Below, piece by piece: positions 32,165-40,447 of a DNA stretch of 64,000 bases. The position numbers and the translations under genes are program-made. A model generated the notes under the pieces. It was not told where the DNA came from and made no database searches. It worked only from the letters and a program-made list of their open reading frames with translations. Each line of letters starts with the position of its first letter. The first letter of the stretch is position 1. The DNA is taken from contig NZ_LSGQ01000003.1 in assembly GCF_001675285.1 (NCBI RefSeq), positions 248,001-312,000 of the forward strand. The letters run 5' to 3'. The DNA comes from Elizabethkingia miricola. Lineage in GTDB: Bacteria > Bacteroidota > Bacteroidia > Flavobacteriales > Weeksellaceae.

Positions 32165-33019
32165 CTACGATTTAATTCTTTCAATAGTATTCTCGTCGTT
32201 AAAACTTTTTTGTTTTTGCAGCTGAATGTTCCGGAAGGTTTCTCTCGATTCCGGTGCTATGGTTGTTTCCATACTTTGAAGTGTTCCAACCATATTATTA
32301 ACGAAATTCTTTTTTGCCTCCCGCAAGCCCGACATAGTTGTTATGTTAGCATTTTCATACCTGCGTTTTTCAATAGCCAGCATCTTACCTTTCAGCTGAC
32401 TGCTTGGTATGGATTTTACAAGTTCAAAATCATAGTCCCCACTCTGATCGGATATTTTGATAATTAACCCCGGTAATCCGGTAAATTTGTAAGGACCATA
32501 AGCAAGCGGAATATCGGTAGTATACCATGCCGTCCAGTTTCTTCCATTGTAATTGATTTCTGCTTTTCTGCAGTTGAATGACTGTATAGTCTTTGACTCA
32601 TCTACAAGTTTCCAGTTGTTGATTACAGGTTCTTTATAGCTGAGTAATGACATTCCGGCTCTTTCAAAATACTGATTGTTCTGATTGGTTTGTAATATAG
32701 TATATGGAAACTTTGTCTTTGGAAAAGATTTTCCACTGAAGTCTATACGTGTAGTACCTCCTACAGTAGCTTTTTGAAATTCACTCTGAAAAGTGGAATC
32801 ATATTTCATCGATTTCTCGCTAATGAAAAATGCACGATCCTTCAGTACCTGCAAAGAGAAAAGTTCTTCGAATACCTGATCGGGAGTCGACTTATAGAGT
32901 TTTGCCTTTACCAAATAGGTGAAACTGGCAATCAGGCTGTCTTTTTTGTCTGTCTGAGAATAAAATAGAGCAAATAAAAAGAAACTTATTAATATTGAGA
33001 TTTTCTTGGTGCTATTCAT
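32165..33019 (-). CDS. GLPGLI family protein
   Basis: A 284-residue secreted protein named after its motif, here GLPGLIIKISDQSGDYDFEL. The signal peptide (residues 1-19, ending FALFYSQ) follows from the ATG 33017-33019; a start ten codons earlier would add hydrophobic residues before the charged N-region. Family members share the FNCRKAEINYNGRNWTAWYT segment as seen here. Their function is unknown, although many lie near SusC/SusD or peptidase genes. Probably co-transcribed with DUF4919. Confidence 0.9.
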   Translation of the reverse strand: MNSTKKISILISFFLFALFYSQTDKKDSLIASFTYLVKAKLYKSTPDQVFEELFSLQVLKDRAFFISEKSMKYDSTFQSEFQKATVGGTTRIDFSGKSFPKTKFPYTILQTNQNNQYFERAGMSLLSYKEPVINNWKLVDESKTIQSFNCRKAEINYNGRNWTAWYTTDIPLAYGPYKFTGLPGLIIKISDQSGDYDFELVKSIPSSQLKGKMLAIEKRRYENANITTMSGLREAKKNFVNNMVGTLQSMETTIAPESRETFRNIQLQKQKSFNDENTIERIKS

Positions 33020-33165
33020 GGCGTTTGGTGTAAAAAGTAAAAATAACATTTATTCTTAGATTTATGGGCTCACACGATAAATATTTCCCTAAAATTAGAT
33101 CTATTCCTATTTTTATCTTTAGTAAAAATCACAATAATATTTCCATTCTCCTGTTTTAGTGTTTT

Positions 33166-33837
33166 TTAGGCAGAACAAACTTCAAATCTATCTATTGCGG
33201 TTAAATACCATTTATTATTTATTTTGGCGATGTAGAAAATAAAAGCTTCCTGATTTTTACCAATTAAAGTAACTTTATGACTCTTACGCTCTATTTCTTC
33301 AAATAACTTAATTTCTTTTTCATTCCAAATGGTTTCCTCCGTAAGCTTATTTTCACTTATTGCAATTGTTGATAAAAATTTGTTGTTGGTCGTCATATCA
33401 ACATAAATCCCGGAAGGCTTATTCCAGCTTTCAGTTTCACAGTTAAAGATGGGAGAACCAGTTTCATTTATCAGATATTGTATTTCAAAATTTGTGTCAT
33501 ACGGTAAGTATTCTGGAACAGGCTCATTGAATGAAATTTGTTTTGCTATAGAGATATTATCAGCGACGCCTCTTGCAAACAGAAATGTAAGGCCATAATC
33601 TTTGGAAATTAAGCTATTTAAGGTATTTTCATCTTTCCTTTGATAAGCCTTAACGATCTTTATTATAGTATCGTTCATTTCATTTTCTTTCGTAGTCGAT
33701 TTAATTTCTGTGGAAATTGAGTTTTCAGTATTTGTATTATCAACCGAAATTTTATTTTCGACTTTTTCATTTTTCTGACCGCAAGAAAATGTTAGATAGC
33801 TTAAAAAGACAATAAATGTTATTCTTTGATTTTTCAA
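33166..33837 (-). CDS. Hypothetical lipoprotein
   Basis: A 223-residue lipoprotein with Cys19 as acylation site (YLTFSCGQ). The start is a TTG at 33835-33837 that follows the stop of the upstream gene after one base, so translation is coupled. The first 45 mature residues are a Ser/Thr/Asn-rich linker, then a folded part with DTIIKIVKAYQRKDENTLNS, reminiscent of NTF2-like domains, and a C-terminal VTLIGKNQEAFIFYIAKINN with KWYLTAIDRFEV. No family is certain. Confidence 0.65.
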   Translation of the reverse strand: MKNQRITFIVFLSYLTFSCGQKNEKVENKISVDNTNTENSISTEIKSTTKENEMNDTIIKIVKAYQRKDENTLNSLISKDYGLTFLFARGVADNISIAKQISFNEPVPEYLPYDTNFEIQYLINETGSPIFNCETESWNKPSGIYVDMTTNNKFLSTIAISENKLTEETIWNEKEIKLFEEIERKSHKVTLIGKNQEAFIFYIAKINNKWYLTAIDRFEVCSA

Positions 33838-33838
33838 T

Positions 33839-34135
33839 TTACTTTTTATTATTTTTCAATTCGCTTTCATGTTGAATCCCATTGGCATTAATTCTGCAAT
33901 TCCATTTGCAAATCGGAAATAATCCCGTCTTATTTAGCTCTACAGTTCCACTGGCTACTAAATTGTCAACAGCGCCATTTTCATCTGTATCATCCATATA
34001 AATGTCAATTTCTTTGCCCGGGAATAGTAAAATTTCTTGCCCGCTATTGTCCAATTTAATGTCCTGCCGAGAAAGCAAAACCAAATCGCTTTCAATAAGT
34101 TCGTTAAAGTCAACTTGAATTCTGGCAGGTTTCAT
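33839..34135 (-). CDS. Hypothetical small cytosolic protein
   Basis: A 98-residue acidic protein: ARIQVDFNELIESDLVLLSR, then DIYMDDTDENGAVDNLVASG, and CKWNCRINANGIQHESE. No signal peptide. It is the first gene of a pair with the lipoprotein downstream, separated by one base. The central VASGTVELNKTG has a strand-turn pattern of small beta proteins. Not recognised. Confidence 0.6.
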   Translation of the reverse strand: MKPARIQVDFNELIESDLVLLSRQDIKLDNSGQEILLFPGKEIDIYMDDTDENGAVDNLVASGTVELNKTGLFPICKWNCRINANGIQHESELKNNKK

Positions 34136-34179
34136 CTCAATTTGTATACTGTTTTTGCTTTACCTATTTGCTATAGAAA

Positions 34180-34187
34180 CAAATATA
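34180..34187 (-). promoter_or_regulatory. -7 box upstream of the 98-aa gene
   Basis: TATATTTG on the minus strand, 44 bases before the start codon. The same box precedes the genes at 34863 and 38001. Confidence 0.4.
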
Positions 34188-34243
34188 AATAAAAGTTGAA
34201 CAATGAAAAATGGCTGGTTCCGGCTAATTTATATGGATCCAAG

Positions 34244-34272
34244 CACGAGCGTGAAGCTCACGTTAGCGAGGG
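34244..34272. repeat. Short GC-rich repeat, copy A
   Basis: CACGAGCGTGAAGCTCACG followed by TTAGCGAGGG. Contains the hairpin CGTGA/TCACG. A second copy with the same order lies at 34947-34975. Both stand just past the stop codon of a minus-strand gene and are visibly GC-richer than their surroundings. Confidence 0.6.
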
Positions 34273-34296
34273 AGATTTAAAAGGGATGATATAAAG

Positions 34297-34863
34297 TTAT
34301 CCACAATTATTTTTTAGAGTTCCATCATCGTTAATATGTTTAAATTTGAAATCTTGATTTAATATTTTTCCTCCACCATCAAAAAAACTTCCAAGTAATC
34401 CACTCCAATCTTCAATATCATTTTCTTTATTAGTGTCCCATCGGATTTTTCCAAAAATTCCATTTATCTCAACATCAAGAACAACTCCGTTTTCTTCATT
34501 CAAATTTAGTTTTGTCCCTGGTAAAAAATCCTGATTTCGTTTCCAGTAATCAGCTATTTTAAAAATTTGATTACCTAAATTTTTGCCTTCATTCTGAGTT
34601 GCTTTATTCCATTCATGATTGGGTTTAAACCAATCCCATATTCGTGTGAAGTCTACAACATTATTGCATTCAATTTCATATATTTCTTCAATTAGATCAT
34701 TTTTAAATTGGTTGAATTCCGGATCTGAATTATTTTGGAGTTTCATGAATTTTTCAGCCTGATGAAGCAAATCAAATAATTCTATAAGTTGAAATTTCTC
34801 GAAATATTCGAACTTCGTTAATCCTTTTACTTTTTTATTGTTGAAAAGTCTGTTTAACCACAT
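34297..34863 (-). CDS. Hypothetical cytosolic protein
   Basis: A 188-residue protein with an alpha-helical N-terminal half (FEKFQLIELFDLLHQAEKFM, FNQFKNDLIEEIYEIECNN) and a C-terminal half with strands (GTKLNLNEENGVVLDVEING, FGKIRWDTNKENDIEDWSG). It contains several aromatic residues in WDWFKPNHEW and DYWKRNQDF. No known domain. The composition and AT-richness match its accessory-like neighbours. Single gene followed by a short GC-rich repeat. Confidence 0.6.
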   Translation of the reverse strand: MWLNRLFNNKKVKGLTKFEYFEKFQLIELFDLLHQAEKFMKLQNNSDPEFNQFKNDLIEEIYEIECNNVVDFTRIWDWFKPNHEWNKATQNEGKNLGNQIFKIADYWKRNQDFLPGTKLNLNEENGVVLDVEINGIFGKIRWDTNKENDIEDWSGLLGSFFDGGGKILNQDFKFKHINDDGTLKNNCG

Positions 34864-34885
34864 TGTTTTGCTACTCTTATAAAAA

Positions 34886-34893
34886 CAAATATA
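34886..34893 (-). promoter_or_regulatory. -7 box upstream of the 188-aa gene
   Basis: TATATTTG on the minus strand, 22 bases before the start codon. A CAA (TTG on the minus strand) lies 23 bases further. Confidence 0.45.
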
Positions 34894-34946
34894 AATAATG
34901 AATGCAAGATAGAAATCAAGTTCTGACTGATTTATAAGGGTTCATA

Positions 34947-35000
34947 CACGAGCGTAACGCTCGCGCCAGCGAGGGGAACATCATGCTCACGCTTGCGAGG
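34947..35000. repeat. Short GC-rich repeat, copy B with a partial copy
   Basis: CACGAGCGTAACGCTCGCG followed by CCAGCGAGGGG (34947-34976), then a partial GCTCACGCTTGCGAGG at 34985-35000. Same layout as copy A at 34244; hairpin GAGCG/CGCTC. Downstream of the stop at 35019. Confidence 0.6.
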
Positions 35001-35018
35001 TCAATATAATGTTTTCTG

Positions 35019-35573
35019 TTATTTTTTCTGAAACAATTCGATGGCTTTTTGTATTGACTCCTCGGTTTGAACAATGTCCATCAGAATCATTTTCAGTGTC
35101 TGTTTCTTATTTTTATCAGCTTCGTTGATATTATTATACAGAAAGTTCATTAAAAAATCACTTTTATTAGTTAGTGCTTGCTTTTGTTCTTCAATATAGG
35201 ATAACTCGGTTATTTTCTTGTAATCGATCAAATCAATTTTAGAACCTGAAACAGATTTCCATGCATTAAGTTTAATTTGCGGGATATAAATTCCTTTTGA
35301 TTTCATCACAATGTCTAGAACGGTAGTATTCTTATTGTTAGCATGAAATTCAAGTGAATCGATTAAAGATTTTTGTTTTGGGATAATATCTTTAATATCC
35401 TCTTTTGATTCATTTAATTCGCTGTTTATAGTTGAAAATATCTGATTAACATAGGCTTTGTCTTTTCGTTCAGAATTCCAGTTGTCGATAAAGAGTGCAA
35501 TCAGAATACCGGCAATTACCGGAATAATTTCTTTTATAAATTGAATAGCATAGTTTTTAAGTTTTCCTTTCAT
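35019..35573 (-). CDS. Single-pass membrane protein, DUF6090-like
   Basis: A 184-residue protein with one membrane segment at residues 12-29 (FIKEIIPVIAGILIALFIDN), directly followed by WNSERKDKAY, the pattern of the DUF6090-like family of flavobacteria. The rest is helical and charged, with a coiled-coil tendency, and should lie outside or in the cytoplasm (KTLMDIVQTEESIQKAIELF at the end). Function unknown. Confidence 0.65.
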   Translation of the reverse strand: MKGKLKNYAIQFIKEIIPVIAGILIALFIDNWNSERKDKAYVNQIFSTINSELNESKEDIKDIIPKQKSLIDSLEFHANNKNTTVLDIVMKSKGIYIPQIKLNAWKSVSGSKIDLIDYKKITELSYIEEQKQALTNKSDFLMNFLYNNINEADKNKKQTLKMILMDIVQTEESIQKAIELFQKK

Positions 35574-35711
35574 TAATATGGTTTTAGTTTATGGCTTTGT
35601 TGGACTATTTTGTTGGGTTGTTTTCAAGTAAACTAAAATACAAAAAGAATGAATCGGAAAGCGGTCGATATTTTTAATTTTGTACGCCCTCCAAATTTTC
35701 TCAATACAATA

Positions 35712-35969
35712 CTAGCTGTACTTATTTTTCTCAATTTGTTGAATATTATATTTGGCAATTAATTTTTGGATTTCAGCATTACCGTGCTTTCTGATGGAAC
35801 CTGTATTTTGAAAAATAAATTCATTTATAATTCTTTCACTTGTTTTCTGTCGGGAGAAGCTTGCAATTAATTCCATAATAAAATAAGATTGCACATTTAT
35901 AATTCCGAGATTTGCTGTTTTTATATATTGCCCCGATTGCTGACCGCTGACTGTTTTATTCAATTTCAA
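35712..35969 (-). CDS. Hypothetical small protein, uncertain
   Basis: An 85-residue reading frame whose first possible start is a TTG (35967-35969) that overlaps the end of the APH-fold gene by 14 bases. An ATG at 35874-35876 would give 54 residues (MELIASFSRQKTSERIINEF...). The sequence FIFQNTGSIRKHGNAEIQKL looks protein-like and helical. It could also be a remnant of a larger gene. Kept with low confidence. Confidence 0.35.
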   Translation of the reverse strand: MKLNKTVSGQQSGQYIKTANLGIINVQSYFIMELIASFSRQKTSERIINEFIFQNTGSIRKHGNAEIQKLIAKYNIQQIEKNKYS

Positions 35970-36948
35970 TTTTGTTGTATGAAATCCATCGCTTCAGATT
36001 TCCAACCATCCTTTTTAAATGGTCTTCATTCACGAAAATATTTGTCCAATATTCAAATCTGTCGCATTGGACGCTTATGTAATATACCATAATTGCTAAA
36101 CAGGCATGAGGCAAAAATCTTTTTTCTTCAGAGCCTATTACTGTTACAGTTTCATAGCCTTTTAAAAAGCTTTCTGCTTTTTCCTGATACTCTGCTTCGT
36201 TCAAATTAGTTGTAAGTAGCTGAAATAGGAAATAAGAAATGTCAAAACATAAGTAACCGTTGCCACAAAAGTCAAAATCAAAAAATGTTATTTCCTTTTC
36301 GTTATCAATGTGCAGATTATCGAACCAAACATCAAGATGGACACTTCCATATCTCATCTTTGGTTTGTCAATATCTTGGATTTTTAGCGCTAAAAATGCA
36401 GACAGTTTTTCTAAAAAAATAACTTCACTGTTACTATTATTGAAGAACTTTTTTATTCTCAAAATAGGGGTGTCAAGTAAATTCTGAGTATTGTAAGAGA
36501 TTCTCGCGAGTTCAAAATTCTCTGTAGATTGATGGACTTTTGCTAAGGCTTGTCCAATAAGAAAACTTGTCTGTGGTGAAAATCTTGCTGTCTTTGTGCC
36601 TTTGGCATATGAAAATAAAACACCAAACCTTGTTCCTTCCGGTGCTTCAATTTCCTGAATGTATTGGTTGGATTTGTCAGCAAGCGGAAAAGCAACTTGT
36701 CGGTCAGTTTCTTTTAGGTGAAGTAAAAGTCTTAACTCTTCTTCGATTTCTAATTTTGTCCGCCAATTGTGTGTGTAAACTCTGAAAACATATTTGTTTT
36801 CACCATCGTAAACAATATACAAATGGTTCATGGCAATTCTGAATATGCTGCATTCCGTTTTGTTGCTTAGTCCATATTTTTGTTGAATAAGCTTACCAAG
36901 TTCATTTGGGGAAAGTGTGCTGTTTATTGCCGGAAATTTCTCTGTCAT
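35956..36948 (-). CDS. APH-fold phosphotransferase family protein
   Basis: A 330-residue kinase-like protein of the aminoglycoside phosphotransferase/choline kinase superfamily. The catalytic HxDxxxxN motif is HLDVWFDN at residues 204-211, and the metal-binding DFD is in ITFFDFDFCG a little further. The ATP-binding N-lobe is seen in KYVFRVYTHNWRTKLEIEEE. Length and motifs are complete, so it should be active; the substrate (aminoglycoside, homoserine, choline or small alcohol) is not predictable from sequence. It lies in an accessory-looking stretch. Confidence 0.85.
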   Translation of the reverse strand: MTEKFPAINSTLSPNELGKLIQQKYGLSNKTECSIFRIAMNHLYIVYDGENKYVFRVYTHNWRTKLEIEEELRLLLHLKETDRQVAFPLADKSNQYIQEIEAPEGTRFGVLFSYAKGTKTARFSPQTSFLIGQALAKVHQSTENFELARISYNTQNLLDTPILRIKKFFNNSNSEVIFLEKLSAFLALKIQDIDKPKMRYGSVHLDVWFDNLHIDNEKEITFFDFDFCGNGYLCFDISYFLFQLLTTNLNEAEYQEKAESFLKGYETVTVIGSEEKRFLPHACLAIMVYYISVQCDRFEYWTNIFVNEDHLKRMVGNLKRWISYNKIEIE

Positions 36949-37009
36949 TAATTCTTGATTTGTCTATGGTTATGTTCACGCTCAACGACGGCTAATGGTC
37001 TATGTTTTT

Positions 37010-37588
37010 TTAAGTTATAAAAGTGTTGACACTCTCTTTTACTATCCAACTCCCATCTTTTTGTTTTTCCAGCAGATATCCGAAGCCAGTACCAAAACCA
37101 TAATCATGATGAACTAATTCTATATACACAAAACGATCATTAAAGTATACCGGATTTGAGAATTGATATAATTTAATAGGATTATGAACTTCGCTTTTAT
37201 TGGCCAGTTTTATATTCGGGTTTATTTTATCATCAATTCTTATAGAATCAAAAATGTATTTACCCTGCTTTAACAGATTTAAAGAATCTATTTTTCTTTC
37301 GGCTGATTGGCTGTTTCTTAAATCAAGCAGCCGAATAATACTTTTATTAAAAACTGGTGGGGGAGGTGGCTCTTCTCCTAAAATTTCTTTTGGGCTTGGA
37401 GTATAGATTTTTAATTGTAGAAGTTTAGGATTGACCAAATGGATATTCTCCTTGGAAGGATTATGATTGGACTCATATTTAAAAACAGCATGAAGTATTT
37501 TATTTAGCTCTGTTTTTTCTTTTGTATGATTTGGAGAACAACCAACTATAAAAATAAATGAAAGTATTAGCCAATAGATTTGTTTCAT
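37010..37588 (-). CDS. Hypothetical lipoprotein paired with an XRE regulator
   Basis: A 192-residue lipoprotein; the signal ends at Cys17 (FIVGCSPN). The mature part contains a Pro-rich patch (GEEPPPPPVFNKS, residues 73-85) and a C-terminal YIELVHHDYGFGTGFGYLLE with KQKDGSWIVKESVN, a strand-turn-strand pattern. Its ATG overlaps the stop of the XRE regulator gene (ATGA), so the two are translationally coupled. Function not recognised. Confidence 0.7.
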   Translation of the reverse strand: MKQIYWLILSFIFIVGCSPNHTKEKTELNKILHAVFKYESNHNPSKENIHLVNPKLLQLKIYTPSPKEILGEEPPPPPVFNKSIIRLLDLRNSQSAERKIDSLNLLKQGKYIFDSIRIDDKINPNIKLANKSEVHNPIKLYQFSNPVYFNDRFVYIELVHHDYGFGTGFGYLLEKQKDGSWIVKESVNTFIT

Positions 37589-38001
37589 TTATCCTTAGAT
37601 ATAAACTCTTCCAACTTGGCCATCATTTCATCTTTTTCTTTCAGCATTCTTTCGTACAAAGCAATTTTTTCTTCGTGAAGTTTTATTACTTGGTCAAGTG
37701 GATGAAAAGTAGGTTTAAAATTAGCTGTATAAGCATAAGCTGCAGAATCATGGAAAGTATTAGCAATAATATTAACTGCCTGTTCTTCATCAAAATTCTG
37801 AAACGCTTCCACCGGAATTTTTAATGCTTCCGAAATCTTTTTTAGCAAAGGATCTTCAATAATTTCTTTCTGCTCCAAAAGCGAAATTTTCTTTTGATTC
37901 CAGTCTTCACCAAGATCAAAAGCCAAAGCATCCTGCTTTATGCCTAACATTTCACGAAAACGCTTGACATTTCTACCCTGATGTATTTTTTTGCTTTGCA
38001 T
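37585..38001 (-). CDS. XRE-family regulator with C-terminal coiled coil
   Basis: A 138-residue protein. Residues 6-65 are a Cro/CI helix-turn-helix (GRNVKRFREMLGIKQDALAF, LGEDWNQKKISLLEQKEIIE, ISEALKIPVEAFQNF). The end, VIKLHEEKIALYERMLKEKD with EMMAKLEEFISKDK, is a strong coiled-coil and presumably dimerises. This layout is widespread in Bacteroidota mobile regions. It is coupled with the lipoprotein gene and has a clear -7 box upstream. The target operator is not visible. Confidence 0.86.
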   Translation of the reverse strand: MQSKKIHQGRNVKRFREMLGIKQDALAFDLGEDWNQKKISLLEQKEIIEDPLLKKISEALKIPVEAFQNFDEEQAVNIIANTFHDSAAYAYTANFKPTFHPLDQVIKLHEEKIALYERMLKEKDEMMAKLEEFISKDK

Positions 38002-38021
38002 AGTTATGTGGCTTATAAAAA

Positions 38022-38029
38022 CAAATATA
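38022..38029 (-). promoter_or_regulatory. -7 box of the XRE-lipoprotein operon
   Basis: TATATTTG on the minus strand, 20 bases before the start codon. Confidence 0.5.
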
Positions 38030-38168
38030 AGTAAAACCTACAGGATAAAAAATGACAGGTTTTGGGTATTTTAGATGGGGTGTGATTATAAAGAATTCGA
38101 AGTGTAAGACTTCGGATTTTGTTTTATTTAAAAATGCAAAGTTGGGAGACCTTACGCAGCGGGGAAAT

Positions 38169-38393
38169 ATGTTTAGAATTGAATTTCGAATAGCTTTTGG
38201 TAAAAGAGTTGAAAAATTTAGAAAGAAGAAGAGACTAAGCTATCGAGAGTTAGCTCAGAAATGTGACGTAAATCATAGTAATATCAGTAAAATTGAAAAA
38301 GAAAAAGTTGATCTAAGAATTTCAACAATACAGGAACTAGCTAAAGGCTTAGAAGTTCATCCTCAAGAATTATTTGATTTTAAAATAGAATAA
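38169..38393 (+). CDS. Small XRE/C-protein-like regulator
   Basis: A 74-residue protein consisting almost only of a helix-turn-helix: AFGKRVEKFRKKKRLSYREL, AQKCDVNHSNISKIEKEKVD, LRISTIQELAKGLEVHPQEL. Size and layout are those of the controller (C) proteins of restriction-modification systems, which time expression of the nuclease. I start at the ATG 38169; the longer frame from 38052 has poor coding character. It converges on the DUF262-HEPN operon, making a regulatory link plausible. Inference from position and size. Confidence 0.78.
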   Translation: MFRIEFRIAFGKRVEKFRKKKRLSYRELAQKCDVNHSNISKIEKEKVDLRISTIQELAKGLEVHPQELFDFKIE

Positions 38394-38394
38394 A

Positions 38395-38435
38395 AACTAA
38401 GCTCCGAAGTCTAAAAATCTCGGAACTTAGTTTCA
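38395..38435 (+). terminator. Terminator of the C-protein-like gene
   Basis: AAACTAAG with TCCGA pairs to TCGGA with CTTAGTTT around a 12-base loop; one unpaired base per arm. The stem lies between convergent genes. Confidence 0.7.
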
Positions 38436-38493
38436 TTCTGCGCAAAGTCAGGTTATTTGTATAGTGGAGTATTTTTTATGATTTATATATTGA

Positions 38494-39120
38494 TTATCCA
38501 TTTGCTATTTCTTCTGCAGCTATATCCAAAAGATTCAAATATCTTTCTAAAACGGTCTGTAATGTTGGTGTACTTCTGGGGTCATTATGAAAAAGTAATT
38601 TATAAGCTGTAAAATTTACCACTGGGGTTCCTAATATTCTCTTAGCTACGCCATCTAATTTAGTTGCAGTGGTCGAAGACAAATGAGCTGCAGAATTTCT
38701 TATGGCTTTCATATCCATTAAATCAGTATTTATGGCGGAGAGCGCAGTATCAAATACATAGCCTTGATGAAAAAATATTTTACTTATTTTTCTAATTGTT
38801 TCTGGATTCGACCAATCCATATGCTTTTGATTACCAATTATTATTTGATTTGCATGATTAAAATCGATAGGAGTTGCCCATTTTGCTGGTCTACGATTTA
38901 GTATAGATTCCTCATTGATTAAATAATCAATAAAACATTTTTCAACAAATGTCTCCCACGCAACAAAAATTTTTAGGAAAGCAGATTCTGAAATAAATTC
39001 TCTCAGACTTACTCCAATTTTATAAGAGCCACTGGCATATTTTTGGTGTGCAAACTGAATATGTTGATTCAATTCTATTATAGTAGCTCTAAATTCTGCT
39101 AAATTTTGATTTAAAGCCAT
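38494..39120 (-). CDS. HEPN-domain protein, putative RNase partner of DUF262
   Basis: A 208-residue all-helical protein of the MAE_28990/MAE_18760-like HEPN type. The HEPN active-site pattern R-x4-H is RNSAAH at residues 141-146, in a helix that begins DLMDMKAIRNSAAHLSS. The N-terminal region LREFISESAFLKIFVAWETF with VEKCFIDYLI is the other conserved block. HEPN proteins are metal-independent RNases in toxin-antitoxin and defence systems. Its start codon overlaps the DUF262 stop by one base (TAATG), so the two proteins are made together. Together they form the most defence-like unit in the window. Confidence 0.8.
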   Translation of the reverse strand: MALNQNLAEFRATIIELNQHIQFAHQKYASGSYKIGVSLREFISESAFLKIFVAWETFVEKCFIDYLINEESILNRRPAKWATPIDFNHANQIIIGNQKHMDWSNPETIRKISKIFFHQGYVFDTALSAINTDLMDMKAIRNSAAHLSSTTATKLDGVAKRILGTPVVNFTAYKLLFHNDPRSTPTLQTVLERYLNLLDIAAEEIANG

Positions 39121-40178
39121 TATACATCATTTATTTTGTTGATTAGAAATTCAGTTCTTCTCATTCTAACAACTGTATCTGTAGTAGCTCTTCTACTATC
39201 ATTTAAAAATTGTATTTCATTTTCAGGTAAACCTGTAAGAGTTTTTTTGCTGAACAAATCATTAAGATTTGTTAATGAAATTTTTATTCTTTCGTATTTG
39301 TTTGGATTTATAGAATTCATAGTAATTTCGATATCTTTTAATCCAAATAGAGAATAATAAAAAGTAGTAAAAAGAGAGTAGAATAAATGAATACGCCTAA
39401 ATTCAGTGGATTTTAACCCTTCATCAAAAACACTTTTGATTAACTCTATAGTTGTATCAAATTTTTGTTCAATTTCAAAAACATTAAAGTCAAAAAATTT
39501 TTCATATTTATTATAAAAATTTTTGATCTGTTTCTTTGATTGAATACCTTCTAACATGGCAACTACTAAATCTGCAACTAAAGTTGCATCTTCCATTCTC
39601 AGAATTTTTTGATTTGTTAGAAGTTTACTGTCAGTCCAAAAATCATTATATTTATGTGCTAATTTATCCACAAGAATTTTGAATTCACTAAAATGGTTTG
39701 CATGAATTTTTTCTTGTTCATTTAATGTAACAGAATAAGAATTTAACCGACTAAAGATATCAAGAATTTCTTTATCAGGTAAATTTACCAATAAATCTAC
39801 TGCTAATTCATAATTTAAAATTTGGGCTTGTATTTCCGGATCTATATTACCTAATTGACTAAAATAATAACCACCATATTTTTCGTTATGCTTTTTGTTT
39901 ATTACAAATCCATCATTAATATATGATAATATTGTTCTAAGCCTTTGTTGACCATCTACAACCTCTCTAACTGATTGTCTTGTTTCAACATTTAAAGTTT
40001 GTCTAATAAAAACTTTTGGAATTGGTTTGCCCCTGATTATTGTGTCTAATAAATATGACCTAGCATCATCTGTCCATACTGATTTTCTTTGAAATTTTGG
40101 TGATAGCTGTAGTTGTTTTTTGTCATTCCATTCTAGAAAATCGTTAATACTGTAAGTCCTACTATCAAAGTTTTTCAT
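39120..40178 (-). CDS. DUF262 domain protein (ParB/GmrS-like nuclease or NTPase)
   Basis: A 352-residue protein whose N-terminal 100 residues are a DUF262 domain: FQRKSVWTDDARSYLLDTII, RGKPIPKVFIRQTL, and the hallmark DGQQRLRTI with Asp75 to Arg79. The C-terminal 250 residues are helical and specific to this subtype. DUF262 belongs to the ParB/Srx-like fold used for nucleotide hydrolysis coupled to DNA cleavage in GmrSD and Brex-like systems. There is no DUF1524 HNH domain as in full GmrSD; instead a HEPN protein follows. Upstream is 327 bases of AT-rich sequence. Confidence 0.85.
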   Translation of the reverse strand: MKNFDSRTYSINDFLEWNDKKQLQLSPKFQRKSVWTDDARSYLLDTIIRGKPIPKVFIRQTLNVETRQSVREVVDGQQRLRTILSYINDGFVINKKHNEKYGGYYFSQLGNIDPEIQAQILNYELAVDLLVNLPDKEILDIFSRLNSYSVTLNEQEKIHANHFSEFKILVDKLAHKYNDFWTDSKLLTNQKILRMEDATLVADLVVAMLEGIQSKKQIKNFYNKYEKFFDFNVFEIEQKFDTTIELIKSVFDEGLKSTEFRRIHLFYSLFTTFYYSLFGLKDIEITMNSINPNKYERIKISLTNLNDLFSKKTLTGLPENEIQFLNDSRRATTDTVVRMRRTEFLINKINDV

Positions 40179-40440
40179 TTAAGTAATTTTCGTTTATTAT
40201 AATTTGCTAAAGAAGATTTGAAAAATTCGCAAGTCAGATTAAAATACTACTGTTGCCTTTCAAAAAAGAATCTTGTGCTTTGTAATTTCTATGTATGTTT
40301 TCACTGGTTATGAATTTTTAGTATTAGTTTAATAAAAATAGGTAATTAATATTATTTACGAAACTATATTATTAGATAAAATTATAATATTTCAAAATTG
40401 ATTCCTTACGGAAAACCGTATTTATGTAAAATATTATTTA
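40179..40440. other. Intergenic region upstream of the DUF262-HEPN operon
   Basis: AT-rich and without coding frame. Contains the palindrome TACGG, AAAA, CCGTA at 40407-40420, the same core as at 7985-8002. No clear -7/-33 pair for the operon was found. Confidence 0.45.
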
Positions 40441-40447
40441 AAAGCAC

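Noticed and set aside
35956-36948. Aminoglycoside-resistance kinase
   Set aside because: The APH fold is clear but shared with many housekeeping small-molecule kinases; nothing in the sequence ties it to an antibiotic.
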